Shown: positions 1 to 6,990 of the stretch, in pieces
How positions within the stretch are numbered: position 1 is the stretch's first letter
Layout of the letters: the number at the start of each line of letters is the position of its first letter
From: Deltaproteobacteria bacterium
GTDB lineage: Bacteria > Desulfobacterota > DSM-4660 > Desulfatiglandales > HGW-15
Direction of reading: 5' to 3'
Assembly: GCA_020342025.1 (NCBI GenBank)
Contig: CP070840.1
Coordinates: 1,377,117-1,386,717, forward strand
Length of the DNA stretch: 9,601 nt
Program-made: the position numbers and the translations under genes
The notes under the pieces: generated by a model
Database searches by the model: none
What the model saw: only the letters and a program-made list of their open reading frames with translations
Told to the model about the DNA's origin: nothing

Positions 1-251
1 AACCCGGAGAAGCCGGAAAATTGCTAAGAGAGGGGTATTTCGCTATAGACGGAAAGATGCCGGCAAATACAGACGGGGGTTTAATGGGCAGGGGGCATCC
101 TACGGGGGCCACTGGGCTGGCGCAGATAGCCGAATTGTTTTTACAACTGCGAGGAGAGGCAGGACCGAGACAGGTACCCGGAGCCAAAATTGCATTCAAC
201 CATTGCTCAGGTGGCGGTCCGAATGCTTTGTGCCATGTCTTGAAAAGATAA
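1..251 (+). CDS. Thiolase-fold (SCP-x/lipid-transfer type) protein T1, C-terminal fragment cut by window edge
   Basis: The frame is open from the window start (codons from position 3) and ends at TAA 249-251, so only about the last 83 residues are visible. They carry the C-terminal thiolase signature: PANTDGG, then GRGHPTGATG with the GHP histidine that activates substrate in thiolases, then LRGEAGPRQVPGAK, the stretch typical of SCP-x thiolases. A late Cys in HCSGGG occupies the place of the second active-site cysteine of classical thiolases. The nucleophilic Cys region lies upstream of the window. By my count 56 of the last 81 residues match the next gene (T2), so the two are tandem paralogues. 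T1 keeps features that T2 has lost near the C terminus and may be the more enzyme-like copy. The TTG at 21 is not a real start, because the homologous sequence continues upstream of it. Family assignment is sure; the substrate is unknown. Confidence 0.9.
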   Translation, partial: PGEAGKLLREGYFAIDGKMPANTDGGLMGRGHPTGATGLAQIAELFLQLRGEAGPRQVPGAKIAFNHCSGGGPNALCHVLKR

Positions 252-252
252 G

Positions 253-369
253 ATGAGTGATATTGAGGTCAAATTCACCCGTATGGTGGGAGCTGATAGA
301 ATCAACGAACCTTTTCATACGGTCCCAATATTAGGCTTATTGAGCGCAAAGGGCGGAGGGAAGGATTAG
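253..369 (+). CDS. Possible small ORF, 38 residues, between T1 and T2
   Basis: An ATG one base after the T1 stop opens a 38-codon frame ending in TAG 367-369, starting MSDIEVKFTRMV and ending AKGGGKD. The A/G-rich stretch at the end of T1 (GAAAAGATAAG) could act as a weak ribosome binding site, and the position fits translational coupling to T1. I recognise no domain, signal peptide or membrane segment. It could be a genuine small protein, the start of a decayed gene once lying between T1 and T2, or chance. Confidence 0.25.
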   Translation: MSDIEVKFTRMVGADRINEPFHTVPILGLLSAKGGGKD

Positions 370-424
370 ATTTTCGTTCTGAAGTCATAGCTATCGAACA
401 AACAAGGAAAGTGAGGTTGATTCC

Positions 425-1579
425 ATGAGAGAAGTGGCCATAGCTGGCATAGGGTTGGCTAAGTTTGGCAGGTATGATGGGAAGAAGGGACGTCCTAAAA
501 AGCTATACCCTGAATTGGGTAGCGAGGCTGTAACCAAGGCTCTTAAATATGCCAATATGGAGTGGCAAGAGATAGAGGCGGCATTCGGAGGCACTTATTA
601 TGGGGGGCTGGGAGGAACTCACCAGTGTGTTGAAACGGTAGGTTTGACCGGAATACCCCTAGTCAACATTAGTTCCGGCCATAGCTCAGAAGCAGCCCTC
701 AGGCTGGCTTACACACGAGTAGGGCTAGGGGTCCATGATATAGTCCTTGCGGTTGGTGCCGAGACGCTCCCTGCCGGCCCACTGGACAACCAAGCTATGC
801 CGGTATGGATGAGGATGATGGGCCTCGATTTGTTACCAGCGGAAGCCGCATGCAGCTCAGTAAGGTATATGGAGGAGTGTGGGGCTACAGTAGAAGATTT
901 TGCTCAAGTATCGGTCATGGAACGCAAAAATGCTGTCCTGAATCCGAATGCAATGTTTCAAAAAGAGGTCACCATTGAAGAAGTTTTCGGCTCCAGAATG
1001 ATCTCCACGCCACTAAACCTTCTAATGATCTGTGCCAATGCGGATGGAGCGGCAGCGGTCATCCTTTGTAGCAAGGACAAGCTAAAATCTAAAGAGAAGG
1101 CGGTAACAGTAGAGTTCATCGTTCAGACAAGTGGAACCTATGGGTCCACTCCTTCCGGCGGCAGTCTCAGCTTGAGTACTAATATTAACAACCCAGATTG
1201 CGTTGAGCTTGCTGCCAAAAAGGTCTGGGAAGCATCAGGCTATGGTCCCGAAGATATGGATGTCATACAAGTCTATGACCCCTGGTCTCCAGCGTTCCTC
1301 TGGAATGTGGAAAAGTGTGGTTTCTGCAAGCGAGGAGAAGCTCCACGCCTATTAAAGGAGGGGTATTTCAAGATGAATGGAAAGCTTCCAGCAAATACAG
1401 ACGGCGGGATTATGGGAAGAGGGCATCCGACGGGAGCAACTGGAATAGCCCAGATAGCCGAGATATTTTATCAATTACGAGAGGAGGCGGGTCCGAGGCA
1501 GGTTCGTGGAGCCAATGTTGGATTTGCGCAAGGTGCAGGTGCTGGACCCCAGGCTGTAGTCACTGTGCTTAAGAGATAG
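425..1579 (+). CDS. Thiolase-fold protein T2 (SCP-x/lipid-transfer type), nucleophilic Cys absent
   Basis: A 384-residue protein of normal length for the SCP2/SCP-x thiolase-like family. The ATG at 425 is preceded by GTGAGG (410-415), and the N terminus REVAIAGIGLAKFG is the usual first strand of the fold. Counting back from the conserved strand LAVGAE, the position that is nucleophilic Cys in SCP2 thiolases is Gly85 (within NISSGHSSEAAL). The HDCF motif is replaced by Tyr284-Asp285-Pro-Trp. The GHP histidine is kept (His334 in GRGHPTGATG). The late CxG cysteine is missing (QGAGAG). A Claisen thiolase mechanism therefore seems unlikely; a retro-aldol lyase like Ltp2, which has the same fold and also lacks that Cys, is a better guess. 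No DUF35 partner lies directly beside T1/T2 in the window; one may lie upstream. Automatic annotation would probably say acetyl-CoA acetyltransferase. Confidence 0.92.
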   Translation: MREVAIAGIGLAKFGRYDGKKGRPKKLYPELGSEAVTKALKYANMEWQEIEAAFGGTYYGGLGGTHQCVETVGLTGIPLVNISSGHSSEAALRLAYTRVGLGVHDIVLAVGAETLPAGPLDNQAMPVWMRMMGLDLLPAEAACSSVRYMEECGATVEDFAQVSVMERKNAVLNPNAMFQKEVTIEEVFGSRMISTPLNLLMICANADGAAAVILCSKDKLKSKEKAVTVEFIVQTSGTYGSTPSGGSLSLSTNINNPDCVELAAKKVWEASGYGPEDMDVIQVYDPWSPAFLWNVEKCGFCKRGEAPRLLKEGYFKMNGKLPANTDGGIMGRGHPTGATGIAQIAEIFYQLREEAGPRQVRGANVGFAQGAGAGPQAVVTVLKR

Positions 1580-1894
1580 TTTTAGAAGCGTCAAGATCAT
1601 TGGTTGTTATTCGATTAACCGAAGTACGACTTTGATAGGTTTGGGAAAACGAAAAGTCTCAATTATAGGCCGAACGATCAATGCTAAAATGAAAAGGGGA
1701 CGCCCTTAAGATTTTAAGTTGACAACCTATTAATGTATTGAAAAGTGCGAATACATTTCAAGATTAGCGCGACTAGGCGCACCTGCTGTTTTACATCACA
1801 TTATGATCAGGTTTTCCTTGCAGCGTATCATTCCCAATTGTTCCCATAGGCGAGCTGCTTTATCAACATCATAATAAAGGCGAGGAGTGTAACC
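1580..1894 (+). other. 315-nt intergenic region upstream of the T3-DUF35-B run
   Basis: No convincing gene is visible. The region is more A/T-rich than the genes around it and probably holds the promoter of the four-gene run that begins at T3. A perfect TTGACA occurs at 1719-1724, but nothing like TATAAT lies 15-18 nt downstream. A weaker pair, TTGTTC 1838-1843 and TATCAA 1861-1866 (17-nt spacer), sits closer to the T3 start. Neither is good enough to call a promoter. I see no clear rho-independent terminator behind T2, so some read-through from T2 is possible. Confidence 0.4.
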
Positions 1895-3067
1895 GTGGCA
1901 GAAAAGGTGGCAATTGTTGCAGCAGCGCAGACGAAGTACGAACCGAGTAAACCTCAGTTAAACAATGGTGAACTCTTGTTCGACGTGGTGGAAAAGGTGG
2001 TGCTGGAAACCGGGCTGAAATTTGAAGACCAGGCAGAAGAGGGCGAAGGGCTTTTCATAGACTCAATCGTATCGTGCTCCGAGGACTACTGGGCAGGAAA
2101 GACCATATCCGACATGAGCGTTCATTTGGAGTTAGGGGCCTTTGCCATGCATGCCACCAAGGTGGCGGCTGACGGGGCTCAAGCGGTTTACCATGGTGTT
2201 ATAAGCATCCTGTCGGGTAAACATGATGTGGTCCTGGTGGTGGCTCACCGCAAGGAATCCGAAACCACGGGGAGCGTCATCGAAAACGCCGGCTTCGATC
2301 CCTTCTACCTTCGGCCTCTGGGCATCGATTTCCTCGGTGCTGCCGCCCTCCAGGCAAAACGCTACATGCACAAATATGGCCTAAATCAGGGCCAGGCTGC
2401 CAAGGTTGTGGTCAAGAACCTGAAAAACGCCAAGAACAATCCTCACGCCCAGCGGGCTATGGATATAATGGTAGATGACGTGCTTAGTTCCGAAATCATT
2501 GCCGACCCGATTAAGGTCCTGGACGCCAAGCCGGTTTCTGATGGTGCTTGCGCCCTGATACTGGCCGGAGAGGAAAAGGCCAAAAGGCTGACCGATCGAC
2601 CGATTTGGGTCACCGGTATGGGGAACTGCTATGACGCCCACCATTTGGGTGATAGAGACCTGGCTGACTGTGATTCATTGGTTAAAGCCGCCAGGCAGGC
2701 TTACAACATGGCCGGCATCACAGATGCGCGTCGGGATATCCATGTGGCAGAACTGGCTGATGAATACTCTTATCAGGAGCTCCTCTGGTATGAGGGGCTC
2801 GGTTTCTGTGACAGGGGTAAGGGTGGTGAGCTCATGGACAGCGGGGCTACGGAAATGGGTGGGGATTTACCTGTAAGTCCATCCGGAGGCCTTTTATCTG
2901 GAGTCCCTTCAGGAGTCGCCGGCATGTCCCGAGTGGCTGAGGCCTTTCTGCAGTTGCGGGGGGAAGCGGGCAAGCGGCAGATAGAGGGGGCGGAAGTAGC
3001 CCTAGCTCAGGGCGTTACCGGGGCCTGCGGACAATCACAATGTATCATTATTTTAAGCAATCGATAA
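1895..3067 (+). CDS. Thiolase-fold protein T3, both catalytic Cys and His absent
   Basis: A 390-residue thiolase-fold protein starting at GTG 1895, with GAGGAG (1882-1887) as ribosome binding site; the N terminus AEKVAIVAAAQTKY fits the first strand. It is full length but stripped of catalytic residues. The nucleophile position is Ala91 (in KVAADGAQAV), the HDCF-equivalent begins at Ala288-Asp289-Glu-Tyr, and the GHP histidine is Val337 (SGVPSGVAG). The C-terminal LRGEAGKRQIEGAEVALAQG is well conserved, so the protein is intact rather than decaying. It is the first gene of a tight run (10 nt to T4) that ends in two DUF35 genes. A structural or substrate-gating subunit paired with T4, or an enzyme using other chemistry, fits better than a thiolase. 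Fold assignment is firm; function is open. Confidence 0.92.
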   Translation: MAEKVAIVAAAQTKYEPSKPQLNNGELLFDVVEKVVLETGLKFEDQAEEGEGLFIDSIVSCSEDYWAGKTISDMSVHLELGAFAMHATKVAADGAQAVYHGVISILSGKHDVVLVVAHRKESETTGSVIENAGFDPFYLRPLGIDFLGAAALQAKRYMHKYGLNQGQAAKVVVKNLKNAKNNPHAQRAMDIMVDDVLSSEIIADPIKVLDAKPVSDGACALILAGEEKAKRLTDRPIWVTGMGNCYDAHHLGDRDLADCDSLVKAARQAYNMAGITDARRDIHVAELADEYSYQELLWYEGLGFCDRGKGGELMDSGATEMGGDLPVSPSGGLLSGVPSGVAGMSRVAEAFLQLRGEAGKRQIEGAEVALAQGVTGACGQSQCIIILSNR

Positions 3068-3077
3068 GGGGCCATAT

Positions 3078-4271
3078 ATGGCAGAAAGAATCGCAGTCAT
3101 AGGTGTGGGAGAAACAGAATTTAAGAGCAAAAACATAGAGGTTAGTCAATCGGAACTGGTCAATGGGGCAGTAAAAAGGGCCCTGGAAAACGCCGAGCTA
3201 ACCATCAAAGATATAGACGCGGTTATCATTACAAACATGGAGCTCTTTGAGGGTCTGTATCTGGCTGACACAGTGCTCTCAGAAGGAACCGGCAGCTATC
3301 TGAAGTCAGGCATGAAGGTTCAATCAGGGGGAACCTCGGGCTCCACGTGTGCGGTTACCGCATTTGAGCATGCCGCCAGCGGGCTTTTTAAAGCTGTCCT
3401 GGCGATAGGCTTCGAGAAGCAAGACGAAGGGAGCAGCGACGCCAGCCTGAGGTCCATAAGCGAGGACACCTTCTTCGATATCAATACCGGTGCAAGGGGT
3501 GCGGCCAATGTGATCTCGGAACTCGCCCTGGACATGCTGAACCGGGGCTCAGTGACCGAGGAGCAGATTGCCAAACTCCGGGTAAAACAATCAGAAAACG
3601 CCAGCCGAAATCCACATGCCCACCTGAGAAAAAAGCTAACCGTGGAGGAGGTTCTTAACTCCCGTTACATCATTCCACCGCTCCGGCTATGGCACATATG
3701 CCCCACCTCCGTGGGCGCCTGTGCCATGGTTCTGGCTCCTGAATCCCGAGCCACAAAAATCAGCCCCAACCAGGCCTGGGTCATAGACTGGGTCTCAATT
3801 CATGGCGGCCTGCAACCCCTGGTTGGCTATCAGGGGGTTGCCCTCGGAAAAGGTCCGTTAGGCCCCATGTGGGCCTTTGGCGTGGAGAACAGCAGTGCCA
3901 AACTCTATAAAAGGAACGGGATAACCGACCCACGGAAGGAATTCGACGTTGTTGAAGTATATGATATGTCCACATGGAACGAGGCTGAGTGGTACGAACG
4001 TCTGGGGCTGTGCGAAAAGAACGGCGCGGGCAGGCTCATAGACGAGGGGGCAACCACTTTGAACGGCGATATCCCGGTAAACCCCTCAGGCGGCGTGACT
4101 TCTACCAATGCCATTGGCGCTTCCGCAATGCTGCGGATCGCTGAGGCAGCCATACAGATTAGAGGTGAAGGTGGAGAAAGACAGGTGCCAAACGTAAAGA
4201 CCGCGTTGGCGGTTACTGCCGGAGGCGATAATTACTCAAGTGCGGTATTGCTTAAGAACTCTCTGGCTTGA
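3078..4271 (+). CDS. Thiolase-fold protein T4, catalytic Cys and His replaced (Gly, Asn), Tyr-Asp motif kept
   Basis: A 397-residue thiolase-fold protein whose ATG lies 10 nt after the T3 stop, with AAGGGG just upstream. The N terminus AERIAVIGVGETEF is typical. The nucleophile position is Gly85 (in QSGGTSGSTC), although a Cys appears six residues later (Cys91). The HDCF-equivalent is Tyr295-Asp296-Met-Ser, and the GHP histidine is Asn344 (TNAIGASA). The conserved IRGEGGERQVPNVKTALA tail is present. In Ltp2, as I recall, tyrosines stand at the HDCF and GHP positions; T4 keeps only the first. Its stop overlaps a possible ATG at 4271 and the gene is followed by DUF35-A, so T4 and DUF35-A are probably made together and may form a complex, perhaps also with T3. 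The reaction is unknown; an aldolase-like C-C lyase is my best inference. Confidence 0.92.
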   Translation: MAERIAVIGVGETEFKSKNIEVSQSELVNGAVKRALENAELTIKDIDAVIITNMELFEGLYLADTVLSEGTGSYLKSGMKVQSGGTSGSTCAVTAFEHAASGLFKAVLAIGFEKQDEGSSDASLRSISEDTFFDINTGARGAANVISELALDMLNRGSVTEEQIAKLRVKQSENASRNPHAHLRKKLTVEEVLNSRYIIPPLRLWHICPTSVGACAMVLAPESRATKISPNQAWVIDWVSIHGGLQPLVGYQGVALGKGPLGPMWAFGVENSSAKLYKRNGITDPRKEFDVVEVYDMSTWNEAEWYERLGLCEKNGAGRLIDEGATTLNGDIPVNPSGGVTSTNAIGASAMLRIAEAAIQIRGEGGERQVPNVKTALAVTAGGDNYSSAVLLKNSLA

Positions 4272-4300
4272 TGAAGGTTACAGAAGGGAAGGAAGCGGAT

Positions 4301-4966
4301 ATGAGCAAAGAACCAGTGCAACCCAGTTGGGTCAGAAACACCGATGGGGTCTTAAAGGCGATAGATGACGATGCAAAGCGACACGAGGCTGTTGCCATTC
4401 CCAAATGGGCCAAAGAGATTGAACAATACAGTTTTGACTTCTACAAAAAGAAGTATGCGCGGGAAGTGGATGGATACAGTAAAGCCGCTGAATCAGGATA
4501 CCTGGTCGTTGAAAATATGGTAAACCTACCTTTTAAGGAATCCGCGGGGCTGTACCTGAGCAAATTCTTCCGGGTCCTGAAGGAGGAGGGGAGGATCCTC
4601 GCCAACAAGTGCCCAAAGTGCCAGAGGGTTGTATTTCCCCCCAGGATAGTATGCGGATGGTGCAAGGTTAGGATAGAGGATAAGGATGAAAACTGGATTG
4701 CGTTAAGCGATAAGGGGTCGGTCATCTCCTATACGTTAACCGAGGAAAGAGAGGTGGACCGGGCTACGGGTAGGATGATAGGCGATTACTATCCCTGCGC
4801 CTTTATCCGCCTAGATGGTGGCGATAGGTGGACCCTTCTGGCTCACTTCTTGGGTGAAGAGGATCTCGACAGTCTGAGCCCCGGAATGCGCGTGCAGGCG
4901 GTCTGGAAACCCGTAGAGGAGCGTCGGGGGAGGATGACGGACATCAGGTACTTCCGGAAAATTTAG
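4301..4966 (+). CDS. DUF35-A: Zn-ribbon/OB-fold acyl-CoA-associated protein with long N-terminal extension
   Basis: About 221 residues from ATG 4301. I chose this start because AAGGAAG (4289-4295) precedes it at good spacing. An in-frame ATG at 4271, overlapping the T4 stop, would add 10 residues and cannot be excluded. Residues 1 to about 85 are a charged, probably helical extension that ordinary DUF35 proteins lack. Then comes the helix LYLSKFFRVLKEEGRILANK, a rubredoxin-like Zn ribbon with Cys104, 107, 118 and 121 (CX2C-X10-CX2C), and a C-terminal OB fold ending MRVQAVWKP...DIRYFRKI. Such proteins (DUF35) bind thiolase-fold or hydratase partners, as BbsA does with BbsB and the ChsH2 DUF35 domain does with Ltp2. 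The likely partner here is T4 or T3. The extension may wrap the partner or help shape its acyl-CoA pocket, which is inference. Confidence 0.92.
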   Translation: MSKEPVQPSWVRNTDGVLKAIDDDAKRHEAVAIPKWAKEIEQYSFDFYKKKYAREVDGYSKAAESGYLVVENMVNLPFKESAGLYLSKFFRVLKEEGRILANKCPKCQRVVFPPRIVCGWCKVRIEDKDENWIALSDKGSVISYTLTEEREVDRATGRMIGDYYPCAFIRLDGGDRWTLLAHFLGEEDLDSLSPGMRVQAVWKPVEERRGRMTDIRYFRKI

Positions 4967-4986
4967 GACAAGGGGGAAAAGGAAGG

Positions 4987-5445
4987 ATGTTGGAAGATGT
5001 GGAGGCCTTAGTAAGCAGTGAAAGACCACGCATATGGCGGTACACCTATGCAGCTGGCCCGGTACGCAGCCGTTTCCTATTAGAGCTTAGGGATAACCAG
5101 AGGATTATGGGCACCAGATGTCCCTCCTGCAACCGGGTTTACGTCCCCGCCAAACCGACCTGTATCGTTTGCCTCAGCGCACTTGATGAGTGGGTTCAGG
5201 TCAGTAACACAGGTACGGTTCTGACCTATACGGTGGTGGCTCAACCAGGGCCCTGTCATAAGAGGGCGGCCCCTCTCATATACGGCATTGTTCAGCTCGA
5301 CGGCGCTGATACGGGTATGACCCACTTCCTGGACGAAATCGATCACAAAGATCTGAGAGTAGGCATGCGGGTCCAGGCGGTTTTTCAGGAGGCGCGGGAA
5401 GGCAATATCCTGGATATCAAATATTTCAAACCACTGGGATCCTAG
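4987..5445 (+). CDS. DUF35-B: Zn-ribbon/OB-fold protein
   Basis: A 152-residue DUF35 protein whose ATG follows DUF35-A by 20 nt, with AAGGAAGG directly upstream. An N-terminal helix (SRFLLELRDNQRIMGTR) leads into a Zn ribbon with Cys45, 48, 59 and 62 (CX2C-X10-CX2C). An OB fold follows, with the family segments GTVLTYTVV, YGIVQLDGADTGMTHFLDE, LRVGMRVQAVF and ILDIKYFKP. It is of ordinary length, without the extension of DUF35-A, and resembles DUF35-C more closely. Two thiolase-fold genes followed by two DUF35 genes suggest two paired complexes or one mixed assembly. It is the last plus-strand gene before the convergent selenoprotein gene. Confidence 0.92.
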   Translation: MLEDVEALVSSERPRIWRYTYAAGPVRSRFLLELRDNQRIMGTRCPSCNRVYVPAKPTCIVCLSALDEWVQVSNTGTVLTYTVVAQPGPCHKRAAPLIYGIVQLDGADTGMTHFLDEIDHKDLRVGMRVQAVFQEAREGNILDIKYFKPLGS

Positions 5446-5470
5446 AAAACCATTTTGTCATATATCTGGA

Positions 5471-5501
5471 GGACGCATCGGTAAATTAGAGGAGCGCGTC
5501 C
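5471..5501. terminator. Weak inverted repeat between convergent genes
   Basis: GGACGC (5471-5476) pairs perfectly with GCGTCC (5496-5501) across a 19-nt loop, in the 113-nt gap between the stops of DUF35-B and the selenoprotein gene. The place is right for a bidirectional terminator, but there is no T-run on either side and the loop is large, so it is only a candidate. Confidence 0.22.
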
Positions 5502-5558
5502 AGACGTAACAGAGCAGAGATCGGCTAGAGCTAAAGAGGTTCCATCTGGTGTACATAC

Positions 5559-6452
5559 CTAATGATTACTTTTCTGGCTTGCCATTTTTCTGGCCTTCTT
5601 GATCTCGTCCAACTGCAGCTTGACGATAGGGGACATCTCCGGCGGATGCCAGTTGGTCTTCTTCGGGTCTTCTGGCCAGGTGAAGGGAAGGTGGAAGACC
5701 GCGCCGGGGCTCTTAGCCTTAACGAATACGGAGAGCGCCTCTAGAAGAACGGCCCTCTGTCCCTCCCGATCATGTACGTTTCCTATAGGGCGGCCATAAG
5801 GGTATTCGATGGCCGCAACTCTTGGGATCCCGACCTCTTCATGATACTCTGGAGTCATTGTCAGAGCAACGGTTGAGAACCCTTCCTCTTCTAGAAATCT
5901 GGCTACCTGTCCCACGGACCGGCAACAGAGCGGTCAAGCGGGCGTCAGAAGGATGGCCTCCACACCCTCCTCTTTCATCCTTCTTGCCACTTTGGGCATC
6001 GATTGCTCCAGCAGAATCGTAGGATCCCGTTGAAATCCGTAAAAGGAATAGGAAGTGGGAGCTAACTTTCCAATGATTCCCTCCTTCTCGAACTCCCTAA
6101 ACCTCATCAGCGGAAGTATGACATTTATATCTTCTTTGATGTAGTCAGTTTTGATATGCAGATGGTTCACATGGATATCTGCCTCAGTGGCGTCCCTCGG
6201 GATCTCTCTGAAGCTTGGGTCACCCCAGGTGGGCTCGAGCTTCTCCCTCTCCATGTCAAAGGGAGGGTCTTTCTTCATGCTTATGCCTGCGGAGGTCATC
6301 AAAGAAAAGGTGGCCTCCTCGATGGGCCTTTTCAATGGAGTCCATGGGATTTTTCCACTAAATGGTGTTTTGGGGATCTCTCCCCTGATGAATTCCCTGA
6401 GGGCCGGTGGTATGAAACGGAAGCCATCAACAGTCTTTCCTTCAGCCGCCAT
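5559..6452 (-). CDS. Selenoprotein B-family reductase (GrdB/PrdB-like) with in-frame UGA as Sec173
   Basis: Two minus-strand frames (6452-5934 and 5915-5559) share one phase and are separated only by TGA 5936-5934. Read through, they give 297 residues, the expected length for the short glycine/betaine/sarcosine/D-proline reductase selenoprotein B-like family. ATG 6452 has GAAAGGGG upstream. Family landmarks run in order: PWTPLKRPIEEATFSLMTSAG (about 36-56), DPPFD (62-66), GDPSFREIP (77-85), VNHLHIKTDYIKEDINVILP (95-114), GIIGKLAPTSYSFYGF (125-140), EAILLTPA-U173-PLC176-C177, then SVGQVARFLEEEGFSTVALT and EYPYGRPIG. The UGA falls where this family has its redox Sec or Cys, giving a UxxC motif. 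Homologues reduce C-N bonds with Sec as nucleophile; the substrate here is unknown. Conventional gene callers would report two fragments. Confidence 0.87.
5907..5928 (-). promoter_or_regulatory. Candidate bacterial SECIS hairpin downstream of the UGA
   Basis: In the minus-strand mRNA, CUGUU (5928-5924) pairs with GACAG (5911-5907) with one G-U pair. G5923 is bulged, then CC (5922-5921) pairs with GG (5913-5912). This leaves a seven-base loop starting GGUC. The segment GUUGCCGGUCCGU resembles the upper SECIS of E. coli fdhF (GUUGCAGGUCUGC, from memory). The loop starts 13 nt after the UGA, at or slightly below the usual spacing. This is a hand fold only. Confidence 0.4.
5934..5936 (-). other. 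Probable selenocysteine codon (UGA, residue 173)
   Basis: The codon between Ala172 and Pro174 is TGA on the minus strand, followed in frame by Leu-Cys-Cys-Arg-Ser. Homology-like sequence runs up to the codon and resumes straight after it with no frameshift, and the position matches the active-site Sec/Cys of the selenoprotein B family. A nonsense mutation at exactly this residue is possible but much less likely. Confidence 0.82.
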
Positions 6453-6990
6453 GTCCTATTCCCCTTTCTCATTTGTTACCATAAAGTATAGGATGAATAT
6501 ACGCCAGCCCGGTTAAATGAGTCTATAAAAAACTAACCACATATTGCATTTTGTTGTAATGTCCTGTGGCCATAAAACTCCACTGTGCGATCTGAGAACC
6601 TGGGAACAGAGCCAGAGTTAAATTTCTCGGGAACATGCTCTCGGCTCATTCTCCTTAGGGATACCCATGGAAGTATTCATCAACCGAGGATGACCTGGCT
6701 TTTCCCTTGACTGCCGGACATGCTTCTCTTTATAAGGACCAGGAAGGGATGCAGATTCACGGTGACCACAATTATGAGCTGGAATACTCGATAAATAGGT
6801 CTTACAGGGTTATCAAGATTGCAGAGATTGAAGGTGAGACAAGGGAAATCCGGAGATTGATCACCGTGAACGAGCTTATCAAGGGGTAGCTTTTGAAAGG
6901 GAGATTGCACGAAAAAGGAATACTACGAGGGCTATCATCTGGAAGTGCTATTTCCATCTTATTCTTAAGTGATTTTAGGGGAGGAAAGCG
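6453..6990. other. 538-nt region between the selenoprotein and flavoprotein genes
   Basis: This stretch lies between divergently oriented genes, so it should hold the promoter of the minus-strand selenoprotein gene (left) and of the flavoprotein gene (right). I found no promoter pair good enough to place. Apart from one possible short plus-strand frame at 6659-6889, listed separately, I see no gene, RNA gene, repeat or terminator. The left 200 nt are A/T-rich and stop-rich in the frames I read. Confidence 0.4.
6659..6889 (+). pseudogene. Possible gene remnant or small ORF of unknown function
   Basis: The frame from just after the TAG at 6656-6658 to TAG 6887-6889 stays open for 76 codons and reads like protein. 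It contains GYPWKYSSTEDDLAFP, a middle part QIHGDHNYELEYSINRSYR, and a charged end IEGETREIRRLITVNELIKG. It lacks a good start: TTG 6707 or ATG 6749 are the options, the latter (46 residues) with A/G-rich AGGAAGGG directly abutting it. I do not recognise a family. It may be the C-terminal tail of a gene whose front was deleted, a small real gene, or chance. Confidence 0.28.

Noticed and set aside
1719..1747. Perfect TTGACA as the -35 of a promoter for the T3 run
   Set aside because: No -10-like hexamer lies 15-18 nt downstream; the sequence there is AAAAGTGC-like.
1796..1880. Minus-strand frame reading LYYDVDKAARLWEQLGMI, protein-like
   Set aside because: Only about 27 codons lie outside the T3 start region, there is no clear start signal, and I cannot tie it to a family; probably chance.
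3320..4153. Long antisense open frames opposite T4, and similar ones opposite the other thiolase-fold genes
   Set aside because: They lie fully inside conserved coding sequence on the other strand, have low-complexity composition and no start signals; they are shadows of the real genes.
5934..6452. A separate 172-residue gene, with 5559-5915 as a second gene starting at GTG
   Set aside because: Both frames are in the same phase, the break is a single TGA at the family's redox position, and the GTG at 5915 has no useful ribosome binding site and would begin inside a conserved helix.
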